Below are positions 24,126 through 36,190 of a DNA stretch of 64,000 nt, one piece after another. The stretch is from the NCBI GenBank assembly GCA_022747635.1, contig JAKTNV010000009.1, forward strand, positions 384,501-448,500. The letters run 5' to 3'. The stretch's first letter is position 1. The number at the start of each line of letters is the position of its first letter. The position numbers and the translations under genes were made by a program. The DNA comes from Hetaerina americana. Its lineage: Eukaryota; Arthropoda; Insecta; Odonata; Calopterygidae. Below the pieces are notes generated by a model that made no database searches, had not been told where the DNA came from, and saw nothing but the letters and a program-made list of their open reading frames with translations.

Positions 24126-26679
24126 AATGGGGACAGTAAATTAGCTAGAAATTTTGCTACATTTTGTTTGATGAAACAATTTTTCCAAAACTATTAGCAA
24201 CAGATATTCCAAAAAAATGTTCAGATATAACCTTTCAATGATTAATTCATAGGTAGGGCAAATTTTGTGGCGACATAATTTTAAATATTTTGCATAATGC
24301 GGGCATTGTGACATTGATTATAAAGAATGTAACTACGGCATAAACTATGACACCTGAGACGGAAATGAGTTCATGAGGAAGGAATGGAGTATCAGTGTAC
24401 ACTTGACTAAAAGTTCGCTTTGACTGCATCCATATCGGAAGAAAATTTGAGGAAATTCGAGGAACGTAAAATTGGGGAAGAAGTCAAGCCGAACGAGAGA
24501 AACCGATCAAAGGACGGAAGAGGAAGAGAAGCGGCGATTCTTGAAATAACATTAAGTAGTTGCGCGCCTCCTTCGGACTTTCAATGGCATTATTGAAATG
24601 TTGTATGGATATGAGTGGAGGGCGGGAAAAGAGAAGCAGTTTTGGTCGCGGAATGCGTCGTTTGGGATGAGCGATGGAGGTCAATAGAGCGGAGGGAGAT
24701 AATCAATGATGGAGGAGGTTACATGGGAGCAAAGAATGAATGGGAAAACCACGGTCAAACTCATTGAATATTTTATCACTGGAACTTCCTCACGAAGCCC
24801 AATTCAATAAATGATGAAAAAGCGGAAACACATTGGAAACTGTCGGTGTTGATGCACGAAAGAAAAACGGGGTGCGTGACACGGAGAAAAAATGACGATG
24901 CGGAGTGGAAGATCGCATTAACCTAAATTGGAAGCGGGAATAAATTTGTCTTAGGGTTTACACACGACGTTTTGGACGAGCAAAAGAATTTCACATGAAA
25001 CAGTCGTCCCATTTTAACTTAGTTTAGTTGTCTACATCGCAGTGGATCACTCGGCCTTAGAGTGCCACGTGGCATATTCAAAACGCATGGGTTTCGCGCT
25101 CATGAAAATATGTTTTTGGCCTCCATTTTTTTGCATCTAACATTTTAGCAAAGCGTAATTTTGAAGTTTCACGTCTTTGGCGTAGGAATACCCCCTGCCA
25201 CATCATATAGGCACCACGCACGAGGGTTATTTTCAGGTTCACTCCTCGCTTCATTTTGCACATTCGTGCGGCCATTTTTGGCGTCCATACACCGTCGTCC
25301 AACCTCTGCTCCGCTCATTACTCCAAGTCCACGTGGCATGAACAACTCCCGAAGAATTAAATTGGGGAGGCGATCATTGTCCTTTTGCATTTAACAATCG
25401 AATCACAGCACACATTTCGAAACTGGCGGGAGCAAAGATTTTCGTGGACATTGTTATCTGGATTCACCGACAAACGACTATTGAATCAAAACAATGACTT
25501 CAGTGGCTTTGGAAAAAATCAACAGATGGCCCTGTATATCTACATCTTTGCTCTGATCCGCCGATATTTAAACGTAAGAAAACGACCCTTTCTTTTCGAA
25601 TAGGCCTCCTAGATGCACGGAAATGGATTCTAGTGAAATTAAAGGTTTCGCATTGTTACACACAAATGCTAAATTTGAATGCTGAAAGCGCTGTTAACAT
25701 TATCACATCATGGAAATAATTCATTTTAAATTTTGGTTGATTCCAGTGCTTTAAGTTTCCCAATTTTAATTTTTGATTACATGGAATGGGATATTTTTAT
25801 TATTCGTAACTAACCTGTATTTATTGACATTGAAGGAAAATATAAGTAATATATTATGTGTTTCAAAAATATTCCTAAAGCTTAAAGATTAGTGCCGAGG
25901 ATAATGGATATATTCATTAAACTAGGTGCAGGCTACGGGCCAAGATGGAGAGGATAGGGCTGAATAGAGAGGAATTTAGTTGTTGGATGGTTTATTCTTA
26001 TTATTTAGTTAATTTCACGAAAAGGAGAAAGTACGGCTTCAAGCGTTGGGTGTCAGAGTTTTCATCGCCATGTTTCTACTTTCATCATGTAATTAAGTTA
26101 ATGAACATGCAACAGAAATTCCGCGTCTTCAAACGCTGTCTGCTGTTTCAGTCACTCATATCAATATTTAAACCAAATATAATCTCCATATTTTGAAGCA
26201 AACTAACCGGGAGGAAGGAGTTGCCATCAGTTGTCGTGGCGTCAATATTTATACATCCGTATTGGCGGCCAGACAGCGCATTCGTCCCGAAACAAGGCGA
26301 GTGCCATAATGGCGAGCATACCATCGGTCCAACTCTCCAGAGATATCACGTCCCCAGGAGTCTCGATCAACGAGGAGCTTTAGAAAGTCTCTATCCGACG
26401 GAAGACATTCAAGAACATCCCTCCCATGATATCATGCCATTTGTTCTTCGTCCCGAAAGAGACTAAATGGATTGGGAACTACCATGATAATACTGAGTAG
26501 GGACTTGAGTATCTCCTTTCAAGATAGTTATACAATATTAAAATCTGGTGAACACACCGCAGAATCATGATCAAGAAGAAAGTGTCGCATTAACGGTATA
26601 AAAGAAATATCATATCATTGATCGTTGCAGAATGCTTTCACGGTAAAATATAAAATCAATAATACTCGCTATATCTAGG
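24126..26679. other. no recognisable gene
   Basis: No domain or repeat similarity. A 16-base resemblance to the start of 5.8S rRNA at 25040-25055 does not extend and was rejected. Confidence 0.4.
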
Positions 26680-26844
26680 TTAGGAGCCAGACGAAAGGTA
26701 GTCCACGCAGCGTCTGTTCCTCAGTGAGGCGGCTGCAATGGCGTCTGACCCCAGTGGGGCGGCCAGTAAGTGATGGTGTCACGTTAAAAACACTATTGAG
26801 GAAGGCAACGGGAAACCAATTCAATTACCATTCCCAAGATTTAA

Positions 26845-28413
26845 ATGATGGAGAATACAGAGATTTTGAGTCCTAACAACTACGGGGCTCAGCCCAATCG
26901 GCCGTGTGTCGTGCCCTGTAGCGGGGGAGGCAAGGCATCCGCGGTCGTCATCCCACGAAACCCTTGCAAGGGAAAACCAGCAGCATCAGGACATACGACG
27001 CAGGAGAAGAAGACCAAATTAGTTATAATAGGGACGTGGAATGTTAGGACAATGATGAGGACAGGGAAATAAGAGAATGTTAAGCGAGAAATGGAAAGGA
27101 GAAATATAGATATTTTAGGGCTATGCGAGGTGAGACGGAAGGTTAGCGGGGATTACTGGAGTGATAACTATAGAATAATATACAGCGGCGGGGACAAGAG
27201 CCAACGAGGGGTTGCCATAGTAATAAATAAAGAGCAAGTAAGAAGCGCAGTCAACATAGAGCAAGCAGCGGATGGATTATTACTAGCAGAGATAAAAGCA
27301 GAACCGACGAACTTGGTTATTATTCAGGTATACATGCCACCAAGCAACCATTAGGAAGATGAAATCGATAGGATATTCGATCAGTTAGAGGACATCATCG
27401 CGTGTGTTCCCATAGGGAAACATTTGATACTGATGGGGGATTGGAATGGGACGGTAGGCGAGGGAAGAGATGGTGTTGAGGCGGGGGACTACGGTTTAGG
27501 CACGAGGAATGACCGGAAGGATAAAGCAGTTGAGTTCTGCAGAAGACAGGGGTTAGTCATCACCAACACTTGGTTTAGACACCACAAAGGACGCGGGTAC
27601 ACATGGAAAATTCCAGGTGGCTTAGAAAGGAATCAGCTAGATTATATCCTGGTTAGACACAGGTTTAGAAACAGTGTGATAAATTCGCACAGCTTCCCGG
27701 GAGCCGATGCGGACTCTGACCACAATTTAGTTGTTATGAAATGTGGCGTCCGTTTCAAAAAGATAAAGCAGGGGAGGCGAGTTAGAAAATGGAATGTAGA
27801 AGCATTACACGGTTTGAAAAGGAAGGAGTACAAACAGGCGGTAGAGGAAATCATGGAGGATGGTATAGAAATAAGTACTATCGAAGAAAAATGGGAATGT
27901 ATCAAGAAAGGGTTATCGAAAGCCGCAAAAGATACTATCGGAACCGTTAACGCTAAAAGGACTAGGAAACCATGGATCACGGATGAGATGATTACAAAGA
28001 TGGATGAGCGGAGAAAATGGAAGAATGTTAATACAGAGTTAGGCAAAATGAAGTACAAAGAATTAAACAATAAATTGAGGCGGGCAACAAATAAAGCAAA
28101 AGAAGCATGGTGGAACACGCAGTGCGAGGATATGGAAAGTCAGCAGAGGAAGGGTGAAATCGGTGCGCTATACAACAAAGTTAAATCATTATCGGGAAGT
28201 AAGAAAGGAAGATCCGTGCTAACAGTTAGAGATAAGGCGGGTAAGGTAATAGTTGACGCAGGAAAGATACAAGAGAGATGGAAGGAGTATACAGAAGAAC
28301 TTAGACCAACAAAGTTAGACATTGAAAAAGAAGATGACGTAGAGAAAGACAGCTTAGGTCCAGGCATACTAGACAATGAGATAGAAAAGGCATTAAGGGA
28401 GATGAAACTATAG
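26845..28413 (+). pseudogene. RTE ORF, endonuclease and linker part, with three nonsense codons
   Basis: The frame starting at 26845 stays the same through 28413 and onward, interrupted by TAA 27070-27072, TAG 27352-27354 and TAG 28411-28413. Endonuclease motifs in order are GTWNVRTM, LCEVRRK (metal-binding Glu), VYMPPSNH, GDWNGTVG (Asp/Asn pair), LDYILVRHRFR and SDHNLVV (catalytic Asp-His, about 27715). This enzyme nicks target DNA for priming. A basic linker with KPWITDEMI and NKLRRATNKAKEAWW follows. In the minus-strand copy the second stop corresponds to Lys (PPSNHKEEE), so the frame decayed by single-base changes. No frameshift was found in this part, suggesting modest age. Confidence 0.88.
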
Positions 28414-28419
28414 AAGGCC

Positions 28420-30062
28420 GTGGGGGTGGATAAAATTCCTGTGGAACTATTGAAATGCTTAGGAAAATGTGAGAGGAAGAGGCTATATGGGCTGATTCGT
28501 AGTATCTATGAGAAAGTAATCCGGGCGGAAGACTTTGTGAGATCAGTTTTAGTTCCTATTCCGAAAAAGGTAAAGGCAACATCATGTGAGGACTACAGGA
28601 CAATAAGTTTGATATCCCACGCAGCTGAAGTTGTTCTCAGGATAATAAACAAAAGGATAAAGAGTAGGGCTAATGATTACTTAGGGGATGATCAGTTTGG
28701 GTTTAGGAAGGGGAGAAGTAAGCGTGATGCCATTGCAGTAATGAGAGTAATAATCAAGAGGAATATAGAATACAACCAGGAGGTATTTTCCTATTTCGTA
28801 GATGTCGAAAAAGCTTTTGATCGAGTGAATTGTGAAAAACTAATGAGTATATGGCAGAAAATAGGAATAAATTTGAGGGAAAGGAGGCTAATCCGCAACC
28901 TGTATATGTCTTAGACTGCTCAGGTACGAGTACGGAACGGGGAGTCCGGATTGGCAGTGTTAGGAAGAGGTGTAAGGCAGGGTTTCCCATAATCACCGTT
29001 GCTGTTCAACCTGTATGTAGAGGAAATGATTAAAGAGGCATATTAAGTAAAATACTTAATATGGAGCGTAGCTATGTACGGCGCGGAAACGTGGTCCTTG
29101 AAGCAGGAGAATATACATAGACTGGAGGCTTTTGAAATTTGGGTGTGGAGAGGCTAATCGGCAACCTGTACATGTCTTAGACTGCTCAGGTGCAGTTGGG
29201 GATCGGGGAGTCCGGATGGGCAGTGTTAGGAAGAGGTGTAAGGTAGGGTTTCCCATTATCACCGTTGCTTTTGAACCTGTATGCAGAGGAAGAGGCATTG
29301 GAAGAACTGGAGGTAGGAATGAAAGTGGGCAGGGAATTCGTAAAATCAGTTAGGTTCGCTGATGACCAAGCTTTAGTTTGTCAGTCAGCTAAGGGGCTGC
29401 AAGCATTGCTGGGTGAATTGGAAATTCAGTGCGACAGGTATGGAATGATAATCAATATTAATAAAACAAAGGTTATGCGATTTTCTAGAAAGAATAAGGC
29501 TAAGCTAAACATTAAAATAGTAGGGCAAAAACTGGAGCAGGTAGAACAGTTTGCGTATCTGGGAAGTGTTTTGGACCAACACGGTCAATGTAGTAGGGAC
29601 GTAAGGAGAAGAATTGCGCTAGGCAAGGAGGCTTTTACAAGGAGGAGGGAGTTGATGAGAGGGACGTTGAGTAAGGATATTAAGAAAAGACTCGTAAAAC
29701 CTTTGATATGGAGCGTAGCTATCTACGGCGCGGAAACGTGGTCATTGATGCAGGAGGATAGACGTAGACTGGTGACTTCTGAAATGTGGGTGTGGAGAAG
29801 AATGGGGAAGGTGAAATGGACTGAGAAGAAAACAAAGGAGGAAGCACTTGTTATGGTGGGCGAAGAGAGGGGTTTGTTGGGAGAAATTCTTTGGAGGCAG
29901 GAAAAGTTGATGAAGGGGGTATTTGTCGGCATTGGGATGTTGATGACTGTAATTGAGGGGAGACTATTGGGCAAACGAGGAAAGGGAAGGAACAGGATAG
30001 GGATGTTGGACGGGATGAAGGGAGGAAGAAAGTACTCAGAGCTGAAGAGGGGCCTGATATAG
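28420..30062 (+). pseudogene. RTE ORF, reverse transcriptase and C-terminal part, rearranged
   Basis: The frame of the preceding endonuclease continues after the TAG at 28411. RT motifs are IPKKVKATSCEDYRTISL, FGFRKGRSKRDAI, FVDVEKAFDRVN (first catalytic Asp region), then a TAG at 28912-28914. A disrupted segment follows: 29041-29147 comes from a later part of the element (YGAETW region), and 29148-29290 repeats 28880-29020. From 29265 another frame carries VRFADDQALVCQS (the Asp-Asp box, about 29356), ININKTKVMRFS, YLGSVLDQHG, SVAIYGAETW and MWVWRRMGKVKWTEKKT to a stop at 30062. Catalytic residues are present but the protein could not be made in one piece. Confidence 0.85.
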
Positions 30063-30175
30063 GGTAGGATGCTGGATTTTTTGTTTTGTTAGGAGTCACA
30101 AAATATTTATTTAGTAGCTGCGTCCATCTAAAAACCTACCTTAACCGGTATATTACGTAATAATAATAATATCTG

Positions 30176-30937
30176 CACAAAATCAATGACAAATTTCCTC
30201 CGGGGCTTTCAAAAGTTTCTTCCGATTTAAGTTTGGAATTTCCCTTTGTATAGCGCTTTTTTCTGAGAAAACTGAATGAAAACTTAATGTGAAAATGAAA
30301 CTAGCGTCAAGTGTAATAGCAAGCGGGCGCTTGGTTCTCTTTTTTAAATCGGATCATTTATGAGATATCGCATGTTTAGCGCAAAAAGACCGACTGCAAA
30401 ATGAAGTTAAACGCACCGTTATCTTGTGAATCTGATCTCAATTAACTGAGTTTTTTAAAATAATTTTCGAATAAAAAGTTTAAATTGGATATTATTTAAG
30501 AATACAAAACATTTTCTGTGAAACCTATCGCAAGCGTTATATAAAAATAATTTTTTTCTCCCGATATAATTTTATCATGTTTTCGATACTTGAATGCGAG
30601 AGGTAGGAGTCAAAACCTTCGCACTTGAAGGACAAGAGGGACTGGGGCACGTCTCATACAGTTCCGGAAGTACATCTCCCTCACGGTAGAACACATGCGT
30701 AACTGAACACAGAGGATAGGGTGCGCACCAACATCCATGAGAATTCCAAGGTAGCCCAAGTTACAGGGGAGAAGGACACAGCATTGACGCTCAGGATCGT
30801 TTGATTTCAAACAAATATCGTCCACTGAGGAAATGGGAAGAGCTTTTTGAGTGAGAGTTACTCCATGGCTTAAAAATAAAAATATTTACATTAAAATTTA
30901 TTTCCTAAATGCTGTAATGTGTAAACGTGTATATAAT
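30176..30937. other. no recognisable gene
   Basis: AT-rich; no coding or repeat similarity seen. Confidence 0.4.
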
Positions 30938-31155
30938 CAATTCCAAGAAACTGCGGTAGATGCCGCGACAGTAACTTTCAATGGAGTCATCCGCTATATG
31001 TACATTACAATGCAGCATTTTCAGAGTGTAAAAATCATTCGCCTTAACAGAGATTCGAAATTGGTTTACAGAATGAAATTGTAGCATTGCACACTTAGAG
31101 GATGACTCCGTTGAAAGTTACTGTCGCGGCATCTCTCGCAGTTTCTTAGAAATTG
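30938..31155. repeat. imperfect inverted repeat, arms about 75 bp
   Basis: The left arm 30938-31014 pairs with the right arm 31081-31155. Both carry AGAAACTGCG, GATGCCGCGACAGTAACTTTCAA and GGAGTCATCC, with scattered mismatches. The 66-bp spacer contains sequence related, in reverse, to the SINE tail at 31388-31435. It encodes nothing. It could be a small foldback (MITE-like) element or two opposed SINE copies. Confidence 0.65.
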
Positions 31156-31329
31156 TCAAAGGTAAAACAGGCCAAGTGCTTAAAGTTGGCTCTAACCTCG
31201 TACGTGGGCTGTGGCGCATCGCGCACGACTACGAATACCTGCGACATTGTATGCAAGGTGATTTCGTCACAACATCTTGTTCCTTTAAAACCTCCAAAAT
31301 TTCAGAGAGCAAAAACACACTTCGAAAGC

Positions 31330-31440
31330 TTAATTGGCTAAGGCACTCGGCCGAACATCAAGGGATCCCGGGTCGAATCCCGGCCAAGGCGAATGACTGT
31401 TACACTTTGAAATTGTTATATTGCATATTAGATGTTTATT
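31330..31440 (+). mobile_element. tRNA-like SINE relic
   Basis: GGCTAAGGCACTCGGCC followed by CCCGGGTCGAATCCCGG (a B-box-like T arm) gives a tRNA-derived head. The body (GCGAATGACTGTTACACTTTG) recurs in reverse inside the inverted repeat just upstream (about 31010-31045). No complete A box is visible. Confidence 0.5.
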
Positions 31441-31492
31441 TCAGAAATACATCTTCCACCATGACATAAGCAATTTAAAAAAAATAAACTAG

Positions 31493-31575
31493 AAAAAATT
31501 CAAATGAAAGACAATTTAGTTCAAATATCAGTAACACGATATCTGAACTAAACTGTTTTTCATTTGAATTTTTTT
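31493..31575. repeat. long hairpin, about 37-bp arms, 8-base loop
   Basis: The left arm 31493-31529 and right arm 31538-31575 are complementary apart from two A/C mismatches and one G/U pair. The loop is AGTAACAC at 31530-31537. Size and pairing resemble a small-RNA precursor, but the low complexity of the arm ends fits a MITE remnant equally well. Confidence 0.65.
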
Positions 31576-34477
31576 CATTTTGGGTGACATTATAAACTGA
31601 AATTATCGACTTTTATATCATGAATATTGTGGCAATAATGCCGTAATAGACCTTAAAAGTACTCGTGACTTAGTATAGGAAGTGAGAGAGGTGAGTTTGT
31701 ATCACTTAGAGTGGCGAGGGGCAGAGTATGAGTGAGTTAAGGGATATCAGAGAGGGGACACGGTGATGGATCGGTTGATTTAGTTAGATATGCATCAGTA
31801 ATCAGTGAAAGTACTTTCTTAATCTGTAAAATACATACTCTTTCAGTGAATGTTGTACTTATTCACAGAAAAAGCTCTCCTGTTATCGTATGTTACTGCT
31901 AAAACACTACTTTCCTTTTCTGTCACTGGTAATACTGTTTTGAAATTAGGTGGCCTTCGTCCATGTCTTATACCAGTTTTGTATGCAAGGTTTGTGTCAA
32001 ACAAACGATTGGCGTTTGTTTAAGGTCAGACCCCACCGCCCCCAAGTTTGCGCGGTGTGACGTACAGTCACGTCAGGCATAAACTGTTTCCGATACTTTT
32101 TATACAAATCTTGCATCACTATATTTTTTGCCCTTCCAACGGCATCTTGGTTTACTTACTTTCGCGAGAGATAGTGCAGCACTGCATTGAAAAGTCCATC
32201 GGTTTTCGGTTTTCAGTTTCAACTTTCAGATTTCAACACCAGCCTGCCTTTTCTCCTATGAAGAGGTTTGACAAGTTTTCAATGGTTTCACCAACACTTG
32301 CTGATTCATGCGTGGGATTGATATTTCATGCCAAGGGCAACTCATACCTCCAGTGGCAACATTTCGTAGCACCCATTTTCAATGCAAGTGGAAGAGCTGT
32401 TTGGACGGAGCCGCTGAATGAACAGTGTAAGCACTCAACGGTGAGTCGAACTATTGTAATCTATACACTCAGCGAGTTTTCTTTTTATTTAACTTTGAAC
32501 TTAAGTTGTAATCCATTTTGAACTGCTCATGCATAAGGCTGGGAGAACTTTATGTAATTGGATCCAAATGTAAATAAAAAGAAGCCTTTGACCTTATTTC
32601 ATTCCCCACGAGGAAAAGAAATTGCACCACTTACTATGCACCGAGGCAGTATATTCCCTGACGCCCCGGTTGCACTTGATGGGGATATATGCCGTGCCGC
32701 CCGTGCCGCTGAGATGAGCCGGAATCGGGATTGGCACACCTGAGGGTGGTAATACATAGTTCCGGGAGATTACGGAACCGGAGGAAACGGCCGTCGGGGT
32801 ATCGCCTGCGGTGCTCGTAAGGCAGAACGACCGGAGAGAAATGGGGGGGGGCGAATTCAATAAAACTCTAGCCAAATGGACGCCGGGTCGGGAGTGAGTG
32901 GAGATATTAGACGGAAGGCGCAGAGATAAATGGGACGGCATTCGAAGTGGCGGAAATGAAAAGGCGGAGGAGATGGCTCACTTTGTCACTCTCGATGTCA
33001 CCAATAATAATATATATTTCCAAATGGTGCGCAAAGGGCTCCATTGGACAAGTGCGTCCATTTTTGAAGTAATAGGTTTCGTAAGCAATCATGATTTGAA
33101 AATTTGATTTTAGAATTTCCAAGCTCGCTCAAACCTGCAAATAGAATAGCGATGTGACGGAAAGGTAAACTCCCTTCAAAAATCCATTTTAACTCACTGG
33201 ACCCAACAAAAAAATCTCCATGCGAGGTTTTTTAAGGATCTCGTGGTCGGATTGAAAATGAAACTCCCTCGCCAAACAGGTGTCGCCTCCATCACTGGAT
33301 TCGGCGGGCTAAGCGAAGCGGCGCGCATCTCGCTCGCAGCACGCACCATTCATTCATTTGATAAGGGACCAATGCATTGCTTTTGGACACGCTTGGTGCA
33401 TATTTCAGATGATTTATATCTACATTAAGATTTCGCAATTATTAACGTGACATAATAAAAGTGTGCTCTAGCGGAGCGTTTTGGAGTGACTTTGCCTTCG
33501 GGTTTTTGCCATCGATTTGATATACGGCAAGCCGTTCATTAAAACTAAGGAAATTGTTTTCCTTCGGGCGGTCATTATCGGAAATTCTGCTCAACGTAAT
33601 TTCAATTTTCGTCGCACCAATTTCGAAAAAAAATTCTTTTCGTCCATTTATTTTTTTGTTTCAATACAAATTATTATTTCATATTTTAACTGCAATACTT
33701 TAATTAAAAAGTTTGTAATTAAAATTTTACATCGTATTACAATCTTACTGACACTACGTTCATATTTTATTTCTTCATTTTTTTCGGAATGGTACTCGAG
33801 CACGAAGGTACATGACCCGAGTGACCGTTCCACATTTGGTCATTTTCGGTTTGGAGTCATCGGCAAATATCAATAAATTGAAAGAGATTTAAATGGGGGC
33901 TATCACTTAGATTGGGATTTTCGCCATGATATGAAAAAATCCCAGAATGCCTCGTTAATTGCACCGCACCCGTTCGAGCGCCGCTTCTTTCCCTCCCGAT
34001 TGATCACGCACACAATTGGTGAACACTCCTCGACGGGAACAAAGCCCCTTCCTGCGTCTTCTAAAACATTCAATTTGATTTTCATTAAGTCGTCCAGCTT
34101 ATTCACAGCCCTGTTTCCAAACGCCCTTTCACCCTTTCTCTCGCCCTCCTCTCACCACTCTCCTCATTCATTTCAATTAAAGGCAATTGTCTTTAATTTC
34201 TCTGCATCTTATATTCCAAGAGGAGCACTCCGCCCCGACCCAACATCCGTTCCGCGCGACAGCGGTCGCAACAAAACGAAAGAAATGTTTCATCGCATTT
34301 CATTACGGCCGGCTTTGAGATGAACCAGCCGAGAGAGAAGGAAGGAGCCAGTCGACTCCCCCTCGAAATGGATTCATCAATATCTCCCACCATTGTCGTC
34401 TTGTTCACCTCAAATTTTTTGAATTCCTCTTTTTTTCAGAGATTAAGGCAAACGTTAATCTCAGTCGCTGCGGAGTG
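31576..34477. other. no recognisable gene
   Basis: No domain similarity on either strand. GC content rises between 32640 and 32980. The open frames there carry no recognisable motif. Confidence 0.4.
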
Positions 34478-36190
34478 TACTATATATCTACATCCACACA
34501 CCCCGCAAGCCGTCGCAAGGAAGTGTGGCAGTGGGTGGTAGATCACCAGCCATTCTACATATACATATTTCCTCATGCACCTGGCACCCCCGAATCCGCC
34601 AAAACCGCCTGGAGAGGGGGTGACCGATCACCAATCATGCATCATGTCCACACATATTACGAGTAGTACATGCCGACACCAAGAGGACAAGAAAAAACAT
34701 TAAAAGATGGCAGGCACACATGCAATTACTTATTACCGGTTAGTATTCTACGCATTCCGGACGGACAATTCACAAATTCAATAACAGGCTTTACTTGTAT
34801 ATACATTCGCCTACAAGCCACCCGGTACAAGGGCTCACGGCGGGGTGGAGTGTTACAGACTTGGAGAGAGTTTTTTATTGGGAATTTAATCTCGTGTACC
34901 CCTATGTTAGACAGCATGTTCCTAATATTTTCTTTGGTGCCCCCCTATTATTGCTGTCGCGAATAGTGCGCGGGAAAAGGGAATACATGACCCTATCAGT
35001 CGGCAATCTAACTTTCTAATTTCGTTATAAATGTCGACCCTGCCATTGTAATTGGGGGGCCTAATTATATATCCAATGTCGGATGTTAATCTACGCGCTT
35101 CATGTTTTTGTATTAAGTTTTATCTAGCCCTGAGTCTTAGCATATCTAAAGGTTCCCAACCCAGATACCGTACTAATGGAGCAACATTTGGTGTCGTTTC
35201 GTACGAAATGTTCACGAATAAAGCGGCCTTTATCTGTGCCGTATTCGATTCTGTAATTGATGTATATTAGATATTATAAATGGATCCCATATGCTCGCCG
35301 CATACTCTATGTGAGGCCTTACTAAATGTCCAAGTAACTGCGGGAGGTGCCACGACAGTAACTTCCAGTCAATAATATCCTCAGCAAACCCAATCTCCGT
35401 TCCCAAAACTATGTCTGCGTCATGAATTTGGAATTCTTGTTTAACTTCGGCTTTTTTGTTTTCAACACTACGACAGTTTAGTATTATTATGTTGATCCGT
35501 TTCTCGACAAATACTTCCTTCAATTTTGGTTTAACTTGTTCACCACGAGTGCGGAGAGGGTTTCCCCTAAAGTGATGCACTTGCACTTATTTCTCCGTCT
35601 GTTTTATCGTGTTGGTTTTGTTTTTCATGCGTTTTCCCGTTGATTTTTTATAGCATTCATCAGGAGCAGAAGTAAATATACGGATCAACTTATTTTTAAG
35701 CTGATTGGAATCTCTTTCCAAATTGATAAGTTGTGGCGATTGTATTAATGACCCACTAAATGACCTATGCATTGACCTGCCCTCTATCCTATAAAAGACC
35801 CACAGTGGTCGAGTATCCTATCCGCTATCTTACTCGCCGCTTCCGCCGTGTAATGGACCCCAGATCGGCTCAGTGGAGTCCTGCACGATCGGAGGGATGA
35901 CCTTAGGTCGACGAAGGAGGCTCCTATGTCCGAGCAGAATCGCCGAAGTCTCTGGTTTATGCCTTCCACTCGGCTCCAAATCAGAGACCCGCGATCCTCC
36001 CTCGGAACGATGCTGCAGACCGATTAAACCCAGCCGTACACCCTCGACGCCCTGAACGCGCTTCACCTCGGACCTAAGTGCCTTAAGGGAACGGATGCAC
36101 GGTCCGTGACGTCGTTGGCATCCACATGGGCCACGACCTTCGTGCCTCTGACCCCGCTTGATTGCCATTTTAGGCATATTTCAGTTGAAG
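34478..36190 (-). mobile_element. CR1-type retrotransposon, internally deleted, with esterase ORF1 relic
   Basis: On the minus strand the element ends at about 34483 with the CR1 UTR end (CTTGCGACGGCTTGCGGGGTG and a short TGTAGAT tail). At the 5' side, about 35770-36180 encodes an SGNH-esterase-like ORF1 relic: AHVDAND, then EGINQRLRRFCSDIG and SRSGVHYTAEAASKIADRIL, whose HY fits the catalytic His block of CR1 ORF1 esterases. About 35385-35530 encodes the start of ORF2 endonuclease (IIILNCRSV, DADIVLGTE). At about 35330 this jumps directly to the ORF2 C-terminus (LVRPHIEYAASIWDP, then YLGWEPLDMLRLRAR). Most of the endonuclease and all RT are missing. Frames are broken. Confidence 0.75.

Larger units (their letters stand above)
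26680..30175 (+). mobile_element. RTE-type non-LTR retrotransposon, near full length
   Basis: The order is a 5' leader (about 26680-26844) with GAAGGCAACGGGAAACCA, a motif I associate with RTE/BovB-like 5' regions, then apurinic-type endonuclease, linker, reverse transcriptase and a C-terminal domain ending YSELKRGLI. The 3' UTR (30063-30160) ends in (TAA)n. The same UTR (AAAACCTACCTTAACCGGTA) closes the copies at 39000 and, reversed, at 52925 and 55275. One tandem internal duplication lies at about 28880-29290. The start is estimated from where the leader becomes element-like. Confidence 0.88.

Noticed and set aside
25040..25055. CAGTGGATCACTCGGC, like the start of 5.8S rRNA
   Set aside because: The match stops after 16 bases; the following conserved rRNA sequence is absent.
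27642..28118. 158-codon minus-strand frame
   Set aside because: Antisense of the RTE endonuclease and linker.
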